NCBI GenBank assembly: GCA_012845835.1
Contig: JABAKD010000015.1
Span: forward strand, 10,974,845 to 11,038,844
DNA from: Undaria pinnatifida
Lineage: Eukaryota > Sar > Phaeophyceae > Laminariales > Alariaceae
Direction: 5' to 3'
Length of the DNA stretch: 64,000 nucleotides
The stretch's first letter is position 1. Each line of letters starts with the position of its first letter. This document shows positions 22,701 to 33,051 of the stretch, one piece after another. The notes below the pieces were generated by a model, which saw only the letters and a program-made list of their open reading frames with translations, did not search any database and was not told the DNA's origin. The position numbers and the translations under genes were made by a program.

Positions 22701-23590
22701 TGCCTTTGGTTTGCTGATCGCGGTGAATATACCGCTCTGGCAGTCACGACCGTGTCGTCCAGCAGCGCTGTCGCTTTGGTGTCCTGACCGCTGTTGATAT
22801 ATTGCTACGACAGTATGTTTTCGCTTGGCTGATCGCGGTTGATACACCGCACTTTGATATGCAGCTGTGCCAGATATACTTTCTTTCTGTGGATCGCAGT
22901 TGATATACCGCTCTGCTCGACACGGCAGTGTGGCCCAGAAATGCTTTTGCTTTCCTGATCGTAGTTGATATACGACTGGATTAGTTGTGTTTTCGCGTTG
23001 CCGATTGGTTATGCCGCAGTGGGGACATACACACTTCATGGCCGGCTGGGCCAAACGTGCTTTCGCTCTGCTGATCACCATGGATGTACGGCTATGCCAG
23101 ATATGCTTTCGCGCTGCTGACCGTGGTTACATCGCTCTGGTCGACACGACTGTGTCGCCCAGCAGCGTTTTCGCTTTGCTGCTCGGGGTTGATATGCAGC
23201 TGTGCCTTTTGTATTTTCGCTTTGAAAAAATCGCGGGCGCGGGTGTGCCTGAGGGAGTTGGTTTTGCCGATCGCTGTTGATATACAGGGGTCGCAGATAT
23301 CCTTTCGCTTTGCGGATCGCGGGGATCTACCGCTCTGGTCGACACGGTTGTGGCGTCTTGAATGACCTTCGCTTTGCTGTTTGTTGACATACGACTGGGC
23401 TGGGCGTATTTTGCTTTGACGATAGGCGTCTAGGCGATCTCGCTGGGCCAATCGCGGTTGATGTGCCGCCCTGGTCGACTGATCGCGATTAATGTACCGC
23501 CCTGGTCGACACGGCTGCGTCGTCCAGCAGTGCATCGGCTTCCTTGCTCACGGTTGATACACGGCTGGTTTAGTTGTATTTTGCTGTGCT
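17580..23590. repeat. Satellite array, 138-bp units with hairpin
   Basis: Roughly 6 kb of head-to-tail units. In the most regular part (19,081-19,500) equivalent points are exactly 138 bp apart. Each unit combines TTGATATACAGCT words, TGCTTTTGCTTTGCTGATCG, and an inverted repeat whose arms in the best units are CTGGTCGACAC and GTGTCGACCAG around a GGCT loop. A second weaker stem is GCGGT...ACCGC. The unit length is a multiple of three, so long accidental ORFs appear (for example 345 and 365 residues on the minus strand). The same peptide words occur in different frames in neighbouring units, so no protein is called. Units diverge toward both ends. Confidence 0.9.
19695..19725. repeat. Poly(T) run inside the satellite
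   Basis: An uninterrupted run of about 31 T interrupts one satellite unit. On the minus strand it is a poly(A) run. Confidence 0.95.
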
Positions 23591-26010
23591 GATTACTTAG
23601 GCCGCTCATTGACATGGTGGTATTACGGTTGCTATCGGTTGCTATTGCTTCGCTCCTCGCTAGCAATATATCGCTTCCATAGGCACGGCGGTGCCAGCGG
23701 GCTTTGCGTCGCTGACCTCGGTACGGCAGTACCAGCGGTTTTTGTTCCGCTGGCCTCGGTACGTTGTGCTGCCACCTCTCTGGTCGCTGGTTGGGTGTAG
23801 TGGATATACCACCATCGCTGGAGCGGCTTTGCCGGGGATATGTTGTCTTGCCAGTTGCTGAGGTACACAGATGGTTCGGCTGTCTTCATTGCCGCGGCTG
23901 TCTTTCGGATCGCGGCTGAGATACAGCTATGGCTGACATGGGTCAGCGTTGCGACCGCTATACCACTCGTTACTGTTGATATACACTTCATGCTCACGCA
24001 GTTTAATCAGAGGCAACTGCGTGTGTCGCGGGTTGCGGGGTTACACAGCTAGGGTTGGTGTGCTGACAACGTCGTTGCAGTCGATACGGCATATATCTCG
24101 GATGCCGATGCCGCTGCTCCCTTGTCTTCTCACCGACGCGCTTGGGTTACGGTTTAATAATGGGCGGGGTTACCATGTGGCAGGTTAACCCGCTTCTGCT
24201 GCGAGAGATAGAGACTTTGCGAAACAAGATCGGAACGAACTCATAGTCTAACTTCGCTGGTTGCTGGTTGGTTGCGGTTAACACACGTATCTTGCTGGTT
24301 GCTGTGTTCATCCAGATGTTGACAATTATCTTCGTGCCGCTACTGATTCACGGGTCGCGGTTGGGACACAGTTGTTGGTGACATGGGTCAGGGTGGCGAC
24401 CGCTATACCGACCGCTATACCGACCGCTGTACCTCTCTTTACTGTGGATATACAGTTCATGCTGATGCAGTTTCATCAGGGATGGCTGCATGTTTCGCTT
24501 GTTGCGGTGATTGCACAGCTATCGTTGACGCGCAGATCGAACAGTTATCACTGGCTCGGCTGCACCAGGTGCTTTTGCTTTGCGGATTGCTGTGGGTACC
24601 AATACCCCCCTTGGGACTTCGGAGAGCAACGCTGACGAACATAACTGGCAATTTCAGGGTCAGCCACACGACGTTACACGGGGTGCTAGCTTAAGGAGTG
24701 GGAATTTTCATGTGCGACTCCAACGCAAGAAGCTGCGCGATACGCGCGTAGCATGACACATCGTGTGCTGCGCACTCATGCTATGACAATGACCGCCTTT
24801 CTTACTTGTTTTATCGCTATGCGTGGGCTCCGAAAGGGGTAATGTCGGTATTAATGTGGGTATACAGCTGTCGCTGACACACGGCTGTGTGGATATGCAA
24901 CCATCATTGGCACTGTTGTGCCAGAGGTGGTTTCACTTTGCTGATCACTGTTGATATACGGCTGTGCCAAAAGTGCTTTCGCTTTGCGGGTAGCTGCTAA
25001 CATACAGCTATTGCCCACACTGATGTGTTGTCGCTGTTGCCTCGCTAGTCGCCGTTGATAGTCGTTGATCACTGTCGCTGTTGATATACAGCGGTTGATG
25101 GCACGGCTGTCATATTGGCTGTTTCGTCGCTGATTGCTTTTATAGGACGATCTCCGGCGCGGGCTGTTTATTGACTGTTGCTTCGCTGATCAATGTTGAT
25201 ATACACCAATCTCCGGCGCAGCCGTGCCGGAGCTGCTTTGTGTGACTGCTGACGTGGCTGGGGTATGGTTGCGGTGGCTTCGCTAGTCGCTGTCGGTATA
25301 CAGCAATCACGGGCACGGTTGTGCCAGAGGCTCTACTTCGCTGACCTCGGCGTGGCAGTGCCAGGGGCTTCTGGTTGGCGGATCTCGGCCCGGCGGTGCT
25401 GGAGGCTTTGGTTTTGCTGATCTCTATAGATATACAGCTATGACTGGCATGGCGGTGTTATCTCTGGGCCGCTGCAGTTGATTTGCTTGTTGCTGATGAT
25501 AGTTTCTGGGTGCTGTCAACATATAAAAGCTATCGATCACACGACTGTGTCCATACATAATGGCCGCTGCTTCGTGGATTGAGATTGTTTTACCATCATC
25601 GCTAGCACGGCGGTGCCGGAGATGCTTTTGCCTAGCTCATTGCTGATGTCAAACAGATACTGACGCCTGTCTTCGTCGCCGCTATTGCTTCGCAAGTCGC
25701 GGTTGACAGACAGTTATGGCTGACATGGGGTCAGAGTTGCGCCCGCTATACCGCTTGTTACTCTGTCAATTTGCATGTAATGCTTACGCAGTTTTATCAG
25801 AGGTGATAGTGTGTATCGCTGGTGGCAGTGATTACACATCTATGGTTGATGTGCTGACAACGTGCTTGCAGTCGACACTGCATACATTTCAACGGATACC
25901 GAGACCGCTGCCCCCATGTCTTCCTACCTACGCGCGGGGGCTACGGTTTGATAACGGGCGGGTGTCGCGGTGTGGCGGGTAAACCCGCTTCTGCTGCGAG
26001 GACTCGACCC
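23591..26010. repeat. Diverged satellite relatives with a 280-bp duplicated module
   Basis: GCTTTTGCTTTGC and GTTGATATACAGC words persist but without a regular period. A module of about 280 bp (GGCTGACATGGGTCAG ... CGCTATACC ... GTGCTGACAACGT ... ACCCGCTTCTGCTGCGAG) occurs at 23,928-24,210 and 25,712-26,000. A partial copy with triplicated CCGCTATACCGA lies at 24,378-24,482. Confidence 0.7.
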
Positions 26011-26330
26011 GCTAAATACAGCTCGTCCGCAACCCAGTACAGGTACCTTTCGACGGCCTCATCCCCGGGTCCCTCTCCACGTGAATTGGGCGTACATGCA
26101 CCGGCAGGGTGTACGCCGCGACGGGTGGGTGGGCGCATCGCTGGCCCAGCAGCCCCCAATTCCCCCCGATCTGGGTGCTGCGGGGATAAGAACGCAACGC
26201 CCGCGCGCCAGGGGAGTTGGAGGTCGGGACGGGGTCGGGGTCGCCGGGGAGGCGGCGACCGCGGCCTACTCGCTTCTCCTGCCATTCCGCCGCCCGCCCC
26301 CGGTCCGCCCGGGCGATAGCTGAGCGGGCT
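26011..26330. other. GC-rich island, unassigned
   Basis: Markedly more GC-rich than either side, with open frames on both strands. The minus frame (25,941-26,285) is proline/arginine-rich and reads EAVERYLYWVADELYLAGR; it ends inside the duplicated module, which argues against a gene. Possibly a short exon or a regulatory GC island. Confidence 0.25.
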
Positions 26331-27289
26331 GACTATAAATCTCGGTTGCAGGCCCTGCTTAATTTTCTTTTTTTATTTTAATTTTATTTTATTTTTGCTA
26401 GCTACTGATAGTGTCGCAGACACATGCGTGACTCATGGCAGCTGTTCCTATTTCGTTACATCATAATTTCGCTGTTGGGTAATGGTAGGTAGGAGTGGCC
26501 CGGAGTCGCGCTGTTAGTGTCTGTGCTACCGTCAGGTTTTCTCGATGGGTTGGCTGGACACACAGCATCACTTCGACGCTCGCTTAGTTGTTTAGCAGAA
26601 CAAGGGGCGTGAAATGTTTCCCCCCGGTTCTAACGTACGATGCTGTGTATTGACATCCAGATAGTCTTGTATTGGCATTCGCGGTAGGTGGGCGCGGATG
26701 AATGGCTCTGGCACCTAAATCATTGCCAGACTGGCGTGCAGCCTATTCCACAGCTTTCCGCCGAACATCGGTGGGGGGACACATGGGCGATTCTCAACCC
26801 CTCGCCCACATTGCCTGTTTCGGCAGACGTATTTAGGGACCCGATGCAATGGCCGCTCCGACGGTGGTCGTGGCATGCCCCGGCGTAGGACGCCGGCGCG
26901 GGGGGGAGCGCGTTTGTGCCGGGTTTCGTGCGCAGACACGAATCGGTTTGGGACGAACCCGTCCTGCAGGAACACCCACTCCGTGACGAGCTTACATCAT
27001 GCTGATGTTTGGAACATGGAACAAGCAGTACCGAGGTTCCATGTATGTTTTACGGTGACTACTGCTGCTCTTACGGGGAGCACCTATCAAACCAGTGACG
27101 GTGCTTCTAAGCGAACGCAAACGTAGGCTAATCCTAATTGACTTACCACACCCGCCGGTCCTTCGCCTCGTGCACGCCACTGTATGGAAACAATTTATAA
27201 GAAGTTTGGGTGAGGCGACGACCCCAGTCCGGTAGCCGATGCAGAGTATAAGAAGCAATGGAAGTATGGGTAGGCCCACCGGCTGGGGG
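26331..27289. other. No gene recognised
   Basis: A TTTTA-rich stretch at 26,364-26,397 is followed by short ORFs in overlapping frames (26,688-26,975) without recognisable domains. Confidence 0.45.
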
Positions 27290-27983
27290 AGGAGGCCTCA
27301 TCTAATCCAATACTTACTTTAAATGATCGGTGAAGCCGCAGAAGAATACTACAGTAAAATCGGGTTTCCAGAAAATGAGACATCGATGGTACGGAGGTGG
27401 CTCCATGATTTGGAACCGGTGAATTACTTGGAGAATCTAGGCCACATCGATCATTGTGCATGTTTCCCACGAACCCAAAGCCAGAGAACATACGTTGAAG
27501 GAGAAATACTGACCATCCCACCCACCCAGCTTATGCATGCAGTAGTTTCTTGTTTTACAACCTTTGCGGACCGGAGAAGTCTGCGAGTGCCTTGCCACAC
27601 TCAGCCCCGTTCGGAAGCAACCAGGGATGTCTTCAAATGGATCCGAGATTGGAACAAAGCTGTTGGTTCCGGCCTACTTGAGCCTATCTGAGGCACAGTA
27701 CCGGAGCCACAACCATTGCCTTCAACCCCCGCCCAACGGGCAAGAACAAGAGGACGCAGAAAACGTTTCGGACCACCTTTGACATCCTGCGTGCTGAGTA
27801 GCTGCTGCGCCGTGTTTGGTTATTTTATTATATTTTATTTTATTTTCCAGGATTACAGCCGCGCTGAGCGCTCAGCGCGGAGGTACATCCCGGGCGAGGC
27901 CCTCCTGCTTCGGGGCAGGAGGCCTCATCTAATCCAATACTTACTTTAAATGATCGGTGAAGCCGCAGAAGAATACTACAGTA
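27290..27983 (+). repeat. Segment bounded by 67-bp direct repeats
   Basis: 27,290-27,356 and 27,917-27,983 are identical by eye, exactly 627 bp apart. Between them lie the second copy of the 160-bp block and a stretch ending in a TATTTTATT-rich tract (27,815-27,850). The layout fits an insertion with terminal direct repeats or a tandem duplication. A 122-codon ORF (27,323-27,691) starts in the left repeat, crosses the 160-bp block and ends with RDVFKWIRDWNKAVGSG. No family was recognised. Confidence 0.7.
27353..27512 (+). repeat. 160-bp identical dispersed block, copy 2
   Basis: See 15,855-16,014. The left boundary coincides with the last four bases of the 67-bp direct repeat. Confidence 0.9.
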
Positions 27984-28125
27984 TACGAGCGGCAACCGGC
28001 ACTATATTCCGTATTATACTGCCACTACTGATGGATTGTTTCCGTCTTTGCCAATCGAAATCACACGCGTTCATAGCGGGCAGCCGGTGCTATACGTACT
28101 CAATCCTGCCGTTGCATGACTTTTT
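27984..28125 (+). repeat. Fold-back family fragment
   Basis: GGCAACCGGCACTATATTCC, ACTACTGATGGATTGTTTCC and TAGCGGGCAGCCGGTGC follow the order of the other family members. Confidence 0.5.
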
Positions 28126-28743
28126 TCATCACCAACCAGCTTGGTTGGATCTTTGATCTTGGTTCGGAAAAAATGTTGAGTTGGGAATCTCTCCCTGCAC
28201 TTAGACCATATATATGTTACTTCACGAATCAATACTATAGTCTAGTCTAATAATATGATCCAGCAACAAAGGATATCATACTTGTACAGTTTGTTCTTTT
28301 TTTCTGTGCAGATAGATCTCAGCGTAGGCTGTACTCGTTCGCTTCATAAGACGCTGATCACGTGCGGGCGGGCGTACGCTTTCGAGAGTAGGAGGAGTAC
28401 AATTAATTGGGGTACAATTGAAGGAGCAGGCTATGCCAACAAACAGCCAGCTCTTCTTAATGGCGGCGAAAAAGAGAGCGTCAATATGACCAACAACACA
28501 GAAAACACGTTGCTGTAATATCGAGAATGCCGTCGCAACTCATTCATACTTGTAAGTTGCGTGGGAGTCTCGATCACGAGCACTGAACTGAAAAAAATAT
28601 CGGGAATATTAATAGTATGATCTCGTGAGGGACGCAACACAAAAGCCGGCGAAAAGAAATAATGGTACCGTTCTTCCCCTAAATATAAGCGACGCCGGAA
28701 TACTAAGTTTAAGTAAAAACATTTTTTATATTTTTCTGCCGGA
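28126..28743. other. No gene recognised
   Basis: AT-rich with short ORFs only. No terminal repeats or domains supported. Confidence 0.45.
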
Positions 28744-29242
28744 GTGGTTTATCGTGCTACGGTGAAAAGGATACCGGTACAAGTATGTACTATGCGTCGG
28801 TGGCACCCCTGCCTGGGCGACTTCTGGGTAACGCCTTTCGCGTGCGTGTACAGCTGCAGACATCCGCTCTGGGGAGGTAACGGGACCTGCATCGACAGCG
28901 ACCCCACCATCGACGCAACTTGCTCTTGCGGTGCCGGCATTATTTCGAGGAACGGCGCCAGGTATCCCAGCTGCACGCCAAGGGCCGCCGTGGTCACCAT
29001 CTATCTACACGATGTTGGCAGTTTCGGGATTGCTAACGGCGGCTTTCTTGCTGCTGTACGCCCATCAGCACCGTTACTTGCCACTGCGATGTCGCGGCAC
29101 GACTGACGAGGATGGCGGCGGTTGGGATGCGAGCGCTTTTGAGTGGCAGGTGCATCAGGGTTCTGTGTCGAGATTTTCAGCTATTATCTCGTTTTCGGCC
29201 CAGTGCCAGGCGTTTTTTGCATTTTTGTTTATCGTCTGCTGA
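28744..29242 (+). pseudogene. EGF-like domain plus membrane helix, copy 2, frameshifted
   Basis: The first frame reads CRHPLWGGNGTC, then TCSCGAGI, then YPSC, matching the EGF-like domain at 14,775-15,089. Directly after the conserved AAVVT, the tetranucleotide ATCT is duplicated (28,999-29,006) and the reading moves to another frame. That second frame continues with the paralogous helix (IYTMLAVSGLLTAAFLLLYA) and runs to a TGA at 29,240-29,242. The 4-bp duplication accounts exactly for the frame change. Sequence upstream of the cysteine block is not shared with copy 1, so the true exon start is unknown. Confidence 0.6.
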
Positions 29243-29264
29243 TCTAAACTACATTATTATTAGT

Positions 29265-29590
29265 TGGAAACGGTCATGACACGGTTGTGACCGGCCATGG
29301 CCGCGGCCATGAACGCGTTTTGTGGGCGCGCAAATTACCGTGTACATGGCCGATCATGACCGGTCATGACCGCGTACCGTGGACGCATAAATGACCGCGT
29401 ACGTACATGGCGCGTCATGATCGGTCGTGGCCGGTCACAACCGGTGAAAAAACGCGGTCATGACCGGTCGTGTCCGATAACACACACGGCCATGACCCCT
29501 CATCGCGGACGCGTACTTGACCGCGTGCATGGCAGTCCATGATTATAGGCAGTGCACGCGGCCATGAACGACGCCATGGATGAGGCCGCG
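29265..29590. repeat. Palindromic ATGACCGGTCAT array, left
   Basis: Dense, irregularly spaced GACCGGTCATGACC-type words. The 12-bp core ATGACCGGTCAT is a perfect palindrome, so the strand can fold on itself at many points. A larger array of the same words lies at 37,300-38,340. Confidence 0.85.
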
Positions 29591-29970
29591 GGCACGTCAA
29601 TTGACGAATTCCTCATCGAGCATGTGAGCGATAATTAAAAAATGGCACCGGTATCTATCGTACTACAGTTAGTTTAGTAGTCGTTAGCCCTTCGGAACGG
29701 AACGTATCCGGAGGCGCCTGAAATGCGGTGTATCAATAATTTTAGAACCCTATTGAAAATAATAACTTGAGTGAAGACTCGAAAGCTCAATTTGATAGTA
29801 TTGCGGGAGTTGAAACTTTACATATTTTCTCGTACGTAAAGCATCTTCGATTGTGAGATACCGTAGAAAAAGTGCGAGGAGGGTGATGAAGTTGAAGGTA
29901 CAGTAGCAGCTTTGTCGTGGAGATTAATTGAGGAATGGACGTTTTCGAGGTAGTAAGGAATTATGGCGGC
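29591..29970. other. No gene recognised
   Basis: No ORF or repeat boundary could be supported between the palindrome array and repeat A. Confidence 0.4.
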
Positions 29971-30123
29971 AGTGTACACCAAACTGTGGTTTGTTACCAA
30001 GCGCCTTGAAATATGTTCATCCTTTTAGCGAGGTTTGAGTCACGGCTGTGACACGGGAAGTTCTGGTTTCTTTTGAGTATTATTAGTAGTACTGCAGTAC
30101 AACACCGGTACTGTGGTACTCGG
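29971..30123 (+). repeat. Repeat A, left copy
   Basis: It begins AGTGTACACCAAACTGTGG and ends GGTACTCGG. A second direct copy lies at 37,104-37,248. The two copies bracket repeat B and the copia insertion. Confidence 0.75.
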
Positions 30124-30130
30124 TGTAGTG

Positions 30131-30135
30131 GTACT
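30131..30135. other. Target-site duplication of the copia element, left
   Basis: GTACT here equals GTACT at 36,559-36,563, and a single GTACT is present at the empty paralogous site 46,179-46,183. Confidence 0.95.
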
Positions 30136-30650
30136 TGTTGGTAAACTCGTGGCTTCTGGGGAAAATATGTTGTACTAGTGAGCAATTGCCCTTCTGAGAC
30201 AGGTAGGCAAGGTGGAGTGAGCAGCGTGGGGGCGCTCGTGGGCGCGCACAACCTCACCCTCAGGATCACACTATGCAACTACCCGATCACGCATAACACA
30301 GAACACGGCCTAATGTACTTTCAGACGTGCCACAAAACCCTCGGGTTGTTGCCCGTACCACAAACAATACCCCTAGAAACATGACAATAGCCTGATAGTC
30401 AGACCTACAGCAACAATGCTTGAACCTTCCTACTGGACAAGTGTCCAATGTACCACATACCAATGTACCGACACACACACCTACGGTCCATTGCATAGCT
30501 CGTACTTGTGTACAACCTACCGAAGTACCACAAAGAATATTCCCAGAATATCCAGCATCAACTTACTACAATTGACAATTCAATATTCAAACTATCCAAT
30601 CAGATGATCTACAGCAGCTCGGCCGATACACACTGCCGCTATCACCAACA
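30136..30650 (-). repeat. 3' LTR of the copia element
   Basis: 515 bp, TGTTGG...CCAACA. It contains the same ORFs as the right LTR (short and non-coding in meaning). Differences from the right LTR include single substitutions and a four-base insertion near 30,373. Confidence 0.95.
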
Positions 30651-30664
30651 CCCTCCCTAGGGGC
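30651..30664 (-). promoter_or_regulatory. Polypurine tract
   Basis: On the minus strand CCCCTAGGGAGGG abuts the 3' LTR start. This is the expected primer for plus-strand DNA synthesis. Confidence 0.75.
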
Positions 30665-30711
30665 TGTTGTATCTACCAGACCCGTATGACAAACAAAAAT
30701 AATTCAGACTC

Positions 30712-31920
30712 CTACTTCCTAGGGCCCAATGCAAAGTCACGGTGAACTTCAAAAATACTTCTCGGCAGAGCCTTCGTGAGGATGTCCGCATGTTGTTTTT
30801 CGCTGGGAACATGCGTGATCTCGATCACACCCTCCTCGGTCAGATTTCTAAGAAAGTGGTGCCTCACGTCGATGTGCTTACTCCTGCTCGAGCTAAGCGG
30901 ATTCTCTGCAAGCGCAATTGCTCCCTTGTTGTCCTCAAGGACGTCAATTTTACGAGGCTCTACACTAGGCCTCAAGAACGGAAGCATTCCGTTCACAAAC
31001 AGAGACTCCTTCACACCATCGCCCATCGCAAGATACTCTGCCTCAGAAGTCGACTGCGAAACGCATTTCTGCGTCCAAGAAAGCCAAGCTACAAGACAGG
31101 CAGTCACAATAACTAGTGCTCCCGAAACTGATCTACGGTCAGTGGCCTTGCTGGCAAAGTCTGCATCTACGTACACCAACGTGCCTACGTCATTACCCGT
31201 ACTGTCTCTCTTGTACTTCAGAGTTAGATGTGGCGTTTCCAGAAGATAGTTCAGAATCTTCTGAGCTGCCTTCCAGTCTCTCTTCTTTGGCTCATGAAAG
31301 TGCCTCGCCACCGCCCGCACAGCATTCGAGATGTCGGGCCTCGTCCCATTGGCGACCCACATCAGGCACCCCACCACCTCTCGGAACGGCACATCTCCTG
31401 CCTCATCATCCTCCATCACGGACCTGTTATCGTTAGCAGGGGAAGCAGGGATCGGGCTGGTGCGACAAATTTTGAATCTCTCAAGCACACTCCTGATGTA
31501 ACTCTCCTGAGAAATCTCAATCATGCCAGCCTCGCGGTCGCGAATAAATGCGCAACCAAGAAAGAACTTGACCTCACCCAAATTCTTCGTAGGAAGAGAA
31601 TCGCCTAGAGCTTCTACAACCACCTTGGCAAGACTCTTAGTTCCTGCGTACAGAATGTCATACAGAATGTCATCCACGTGAATCGCGACCATCCCTATCA
31701 CCTCGTCTCCCATCATGAAACGCAGCACACAGGGGTCACACAGAGACTGCTCGAAACCAATCCTCTTTAGATCCGATACTAGCCTCTAGTAAAATGTTCT
31801 AGATGCCTGCTTCAATCCGTACAAACTCTTGTTCAGACGGATAACCTTTCCTGACATCGAACCACAGCCAGGAGGCAACTTCATGAACACCTCGTGATCC
31901 AACTTCGACTGAACAAACGC
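30712..31920 (-). pseudogene. Copia pol: C-terminal reverse transcriptase and RNase H
   Basis: An open frame from 31,728 to 30,712 plus the same frame upstream to 31,920, interrupted by a TAG at 31,786-31,788 right after the conserved LYGLKQASR block. The reverse-transcriptase active site reads HVDD, followed by a duplicated DILY: a 12-bp tandem duplication at 31,651-31,674. RNase H shows DADFA, STSEAEYLA, and EDNKGA, then the SKHIDVRHHF block and the ADILTKAL tail typical of copia. Terminal Lys stop at 30,712. Confidence 0.93.
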
Positions 31921-33051
31921 CTACTCAATGTTCCAGTGGAGTAATTCCAAATCATACTTGCACGCCAATGCTACCAACAATCGAATTGATGCAGGATTTG
32001 CAGTAGGCGAGAAAGTCTCAAGATAGTCTACACCATACTTCTGCCTGAAGCCCTTCGCGACAAGCCTAGCCTTGGCCTTCACTATCTTTCCTGTTTCGTC
32101 TGCTTTCCATTTGAAAACCCATCTAGCATCTATCACGTTACAGCCTATTGGGATCTTTACCGCTAACGTGAACGTTCCTGTCCTTATCAAGCCTTCAACT
32201 TCTGCAGACATAGCTCCATCCCAAATCGTGGCGTACTTCGATTGCCGGGCTTCTTGATAGCTATCAGGCTCAGACTCTACGTCCTGCACTAGTTCTTTCG
32301 GCAATTCTACTGCGTCACCTGCTCTCTGCTCCGCCAACAGCGCATATATTATCTCTGTTGCGTAGACGGGCCCTAGAGTGGCCACAAGGCCAGATACATT
32401 CTGCTGGTTAACTGTTCGGGTTTGCGCGCGAGTTCTACCGTCTCTTACTTCATCATTCTCACGCGCAGGGTTGTTGAAATCAGCTAGCTCAGCTACATGC
32501 CGCGGACGACGAGCAACTGGAGGAGATGCCTCTGCCTCTGCCTCCTGCCCTCCCGGCCCTACAGACTCTGTATCCTGCTCTTCAGAACCCACCGACTCTA
32601 GTTCCCCCACATCTTGCCCTCCCTGCCCCTCACCATCGGTGAACTCAGGTGCTGGAGACGACACAGAGGGAACGGGCGAAGATGGCACAGAGGGGGCAAA
32701 CGGCGATCGACCTACACTCTCTGCGTCAACACTTTCAACCACATCGACTGCTTCACCAGGGGGGACCACTACCTCGTTCGTTGCTGCACCGGAGGGGACC
32801 ACTGCCGCGTTATTTCGCAACAGTGTGTGGGCAACTCCCCTCCCTACAAGCGGCCATACCTCGGCTTCTACATCGTTGTCACGTTCCTCCCCTCCCTCCT
32901 CCGCGATCTCTATCGGCAACGGAGGTTGCGGTGGAGGGAGTTGTGACGGCAACGCCTCCCACGTTACATCCCTCGTTTCCTGCATAGTCCCAGCCCTCGT
33001 AAGTACTCTATGACAATCACGCGGGTGGTCTCTCGAAGGACCGACATAAAA
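31921..33051 (-). pseudogene. Copia pol: linker and N-terminal reverse transcriptase
   Basis: The frame shared with the downstream segment. The first part (about residues 1-180 from 32,985) is an acidic, serine/glycine-rich linker between integrase and polymerase. The C-terminal part is the RVT_2 start (WVFKWKADE, KARLVAKGFRQ, ETFSPTA). It stops at a TAG (31,921-31,923) after LLHWNIE, where copia proteins normally continue with a Gln. A TGA at 33,052-33,054 separates it from the integrase tail in the same frame. Confidence 0.92.

Noticed and set aside
17580-23590. CRISPR-like array
   Set aside because: Units are contiguous with diverging repeats and no unique spacers, and the context is eukaryotic.
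26011-26285. GC-rich minus ORF as a gene
   Set aside because: It runs into the duplicated 280-bp module and overlaps open frames on the other strand. Evidence is too weak.
30178-30607. ORFs inside the LTRs
   Set aside because: Both LTRs carry them by duplication. Copia LTRs are non-coding.
32378-33013. Plus-strand 211-codon ORF
   Set aside because: It is the antisense of the acidic copia linker; the Ser/Thr/Pro richness is a shadow.
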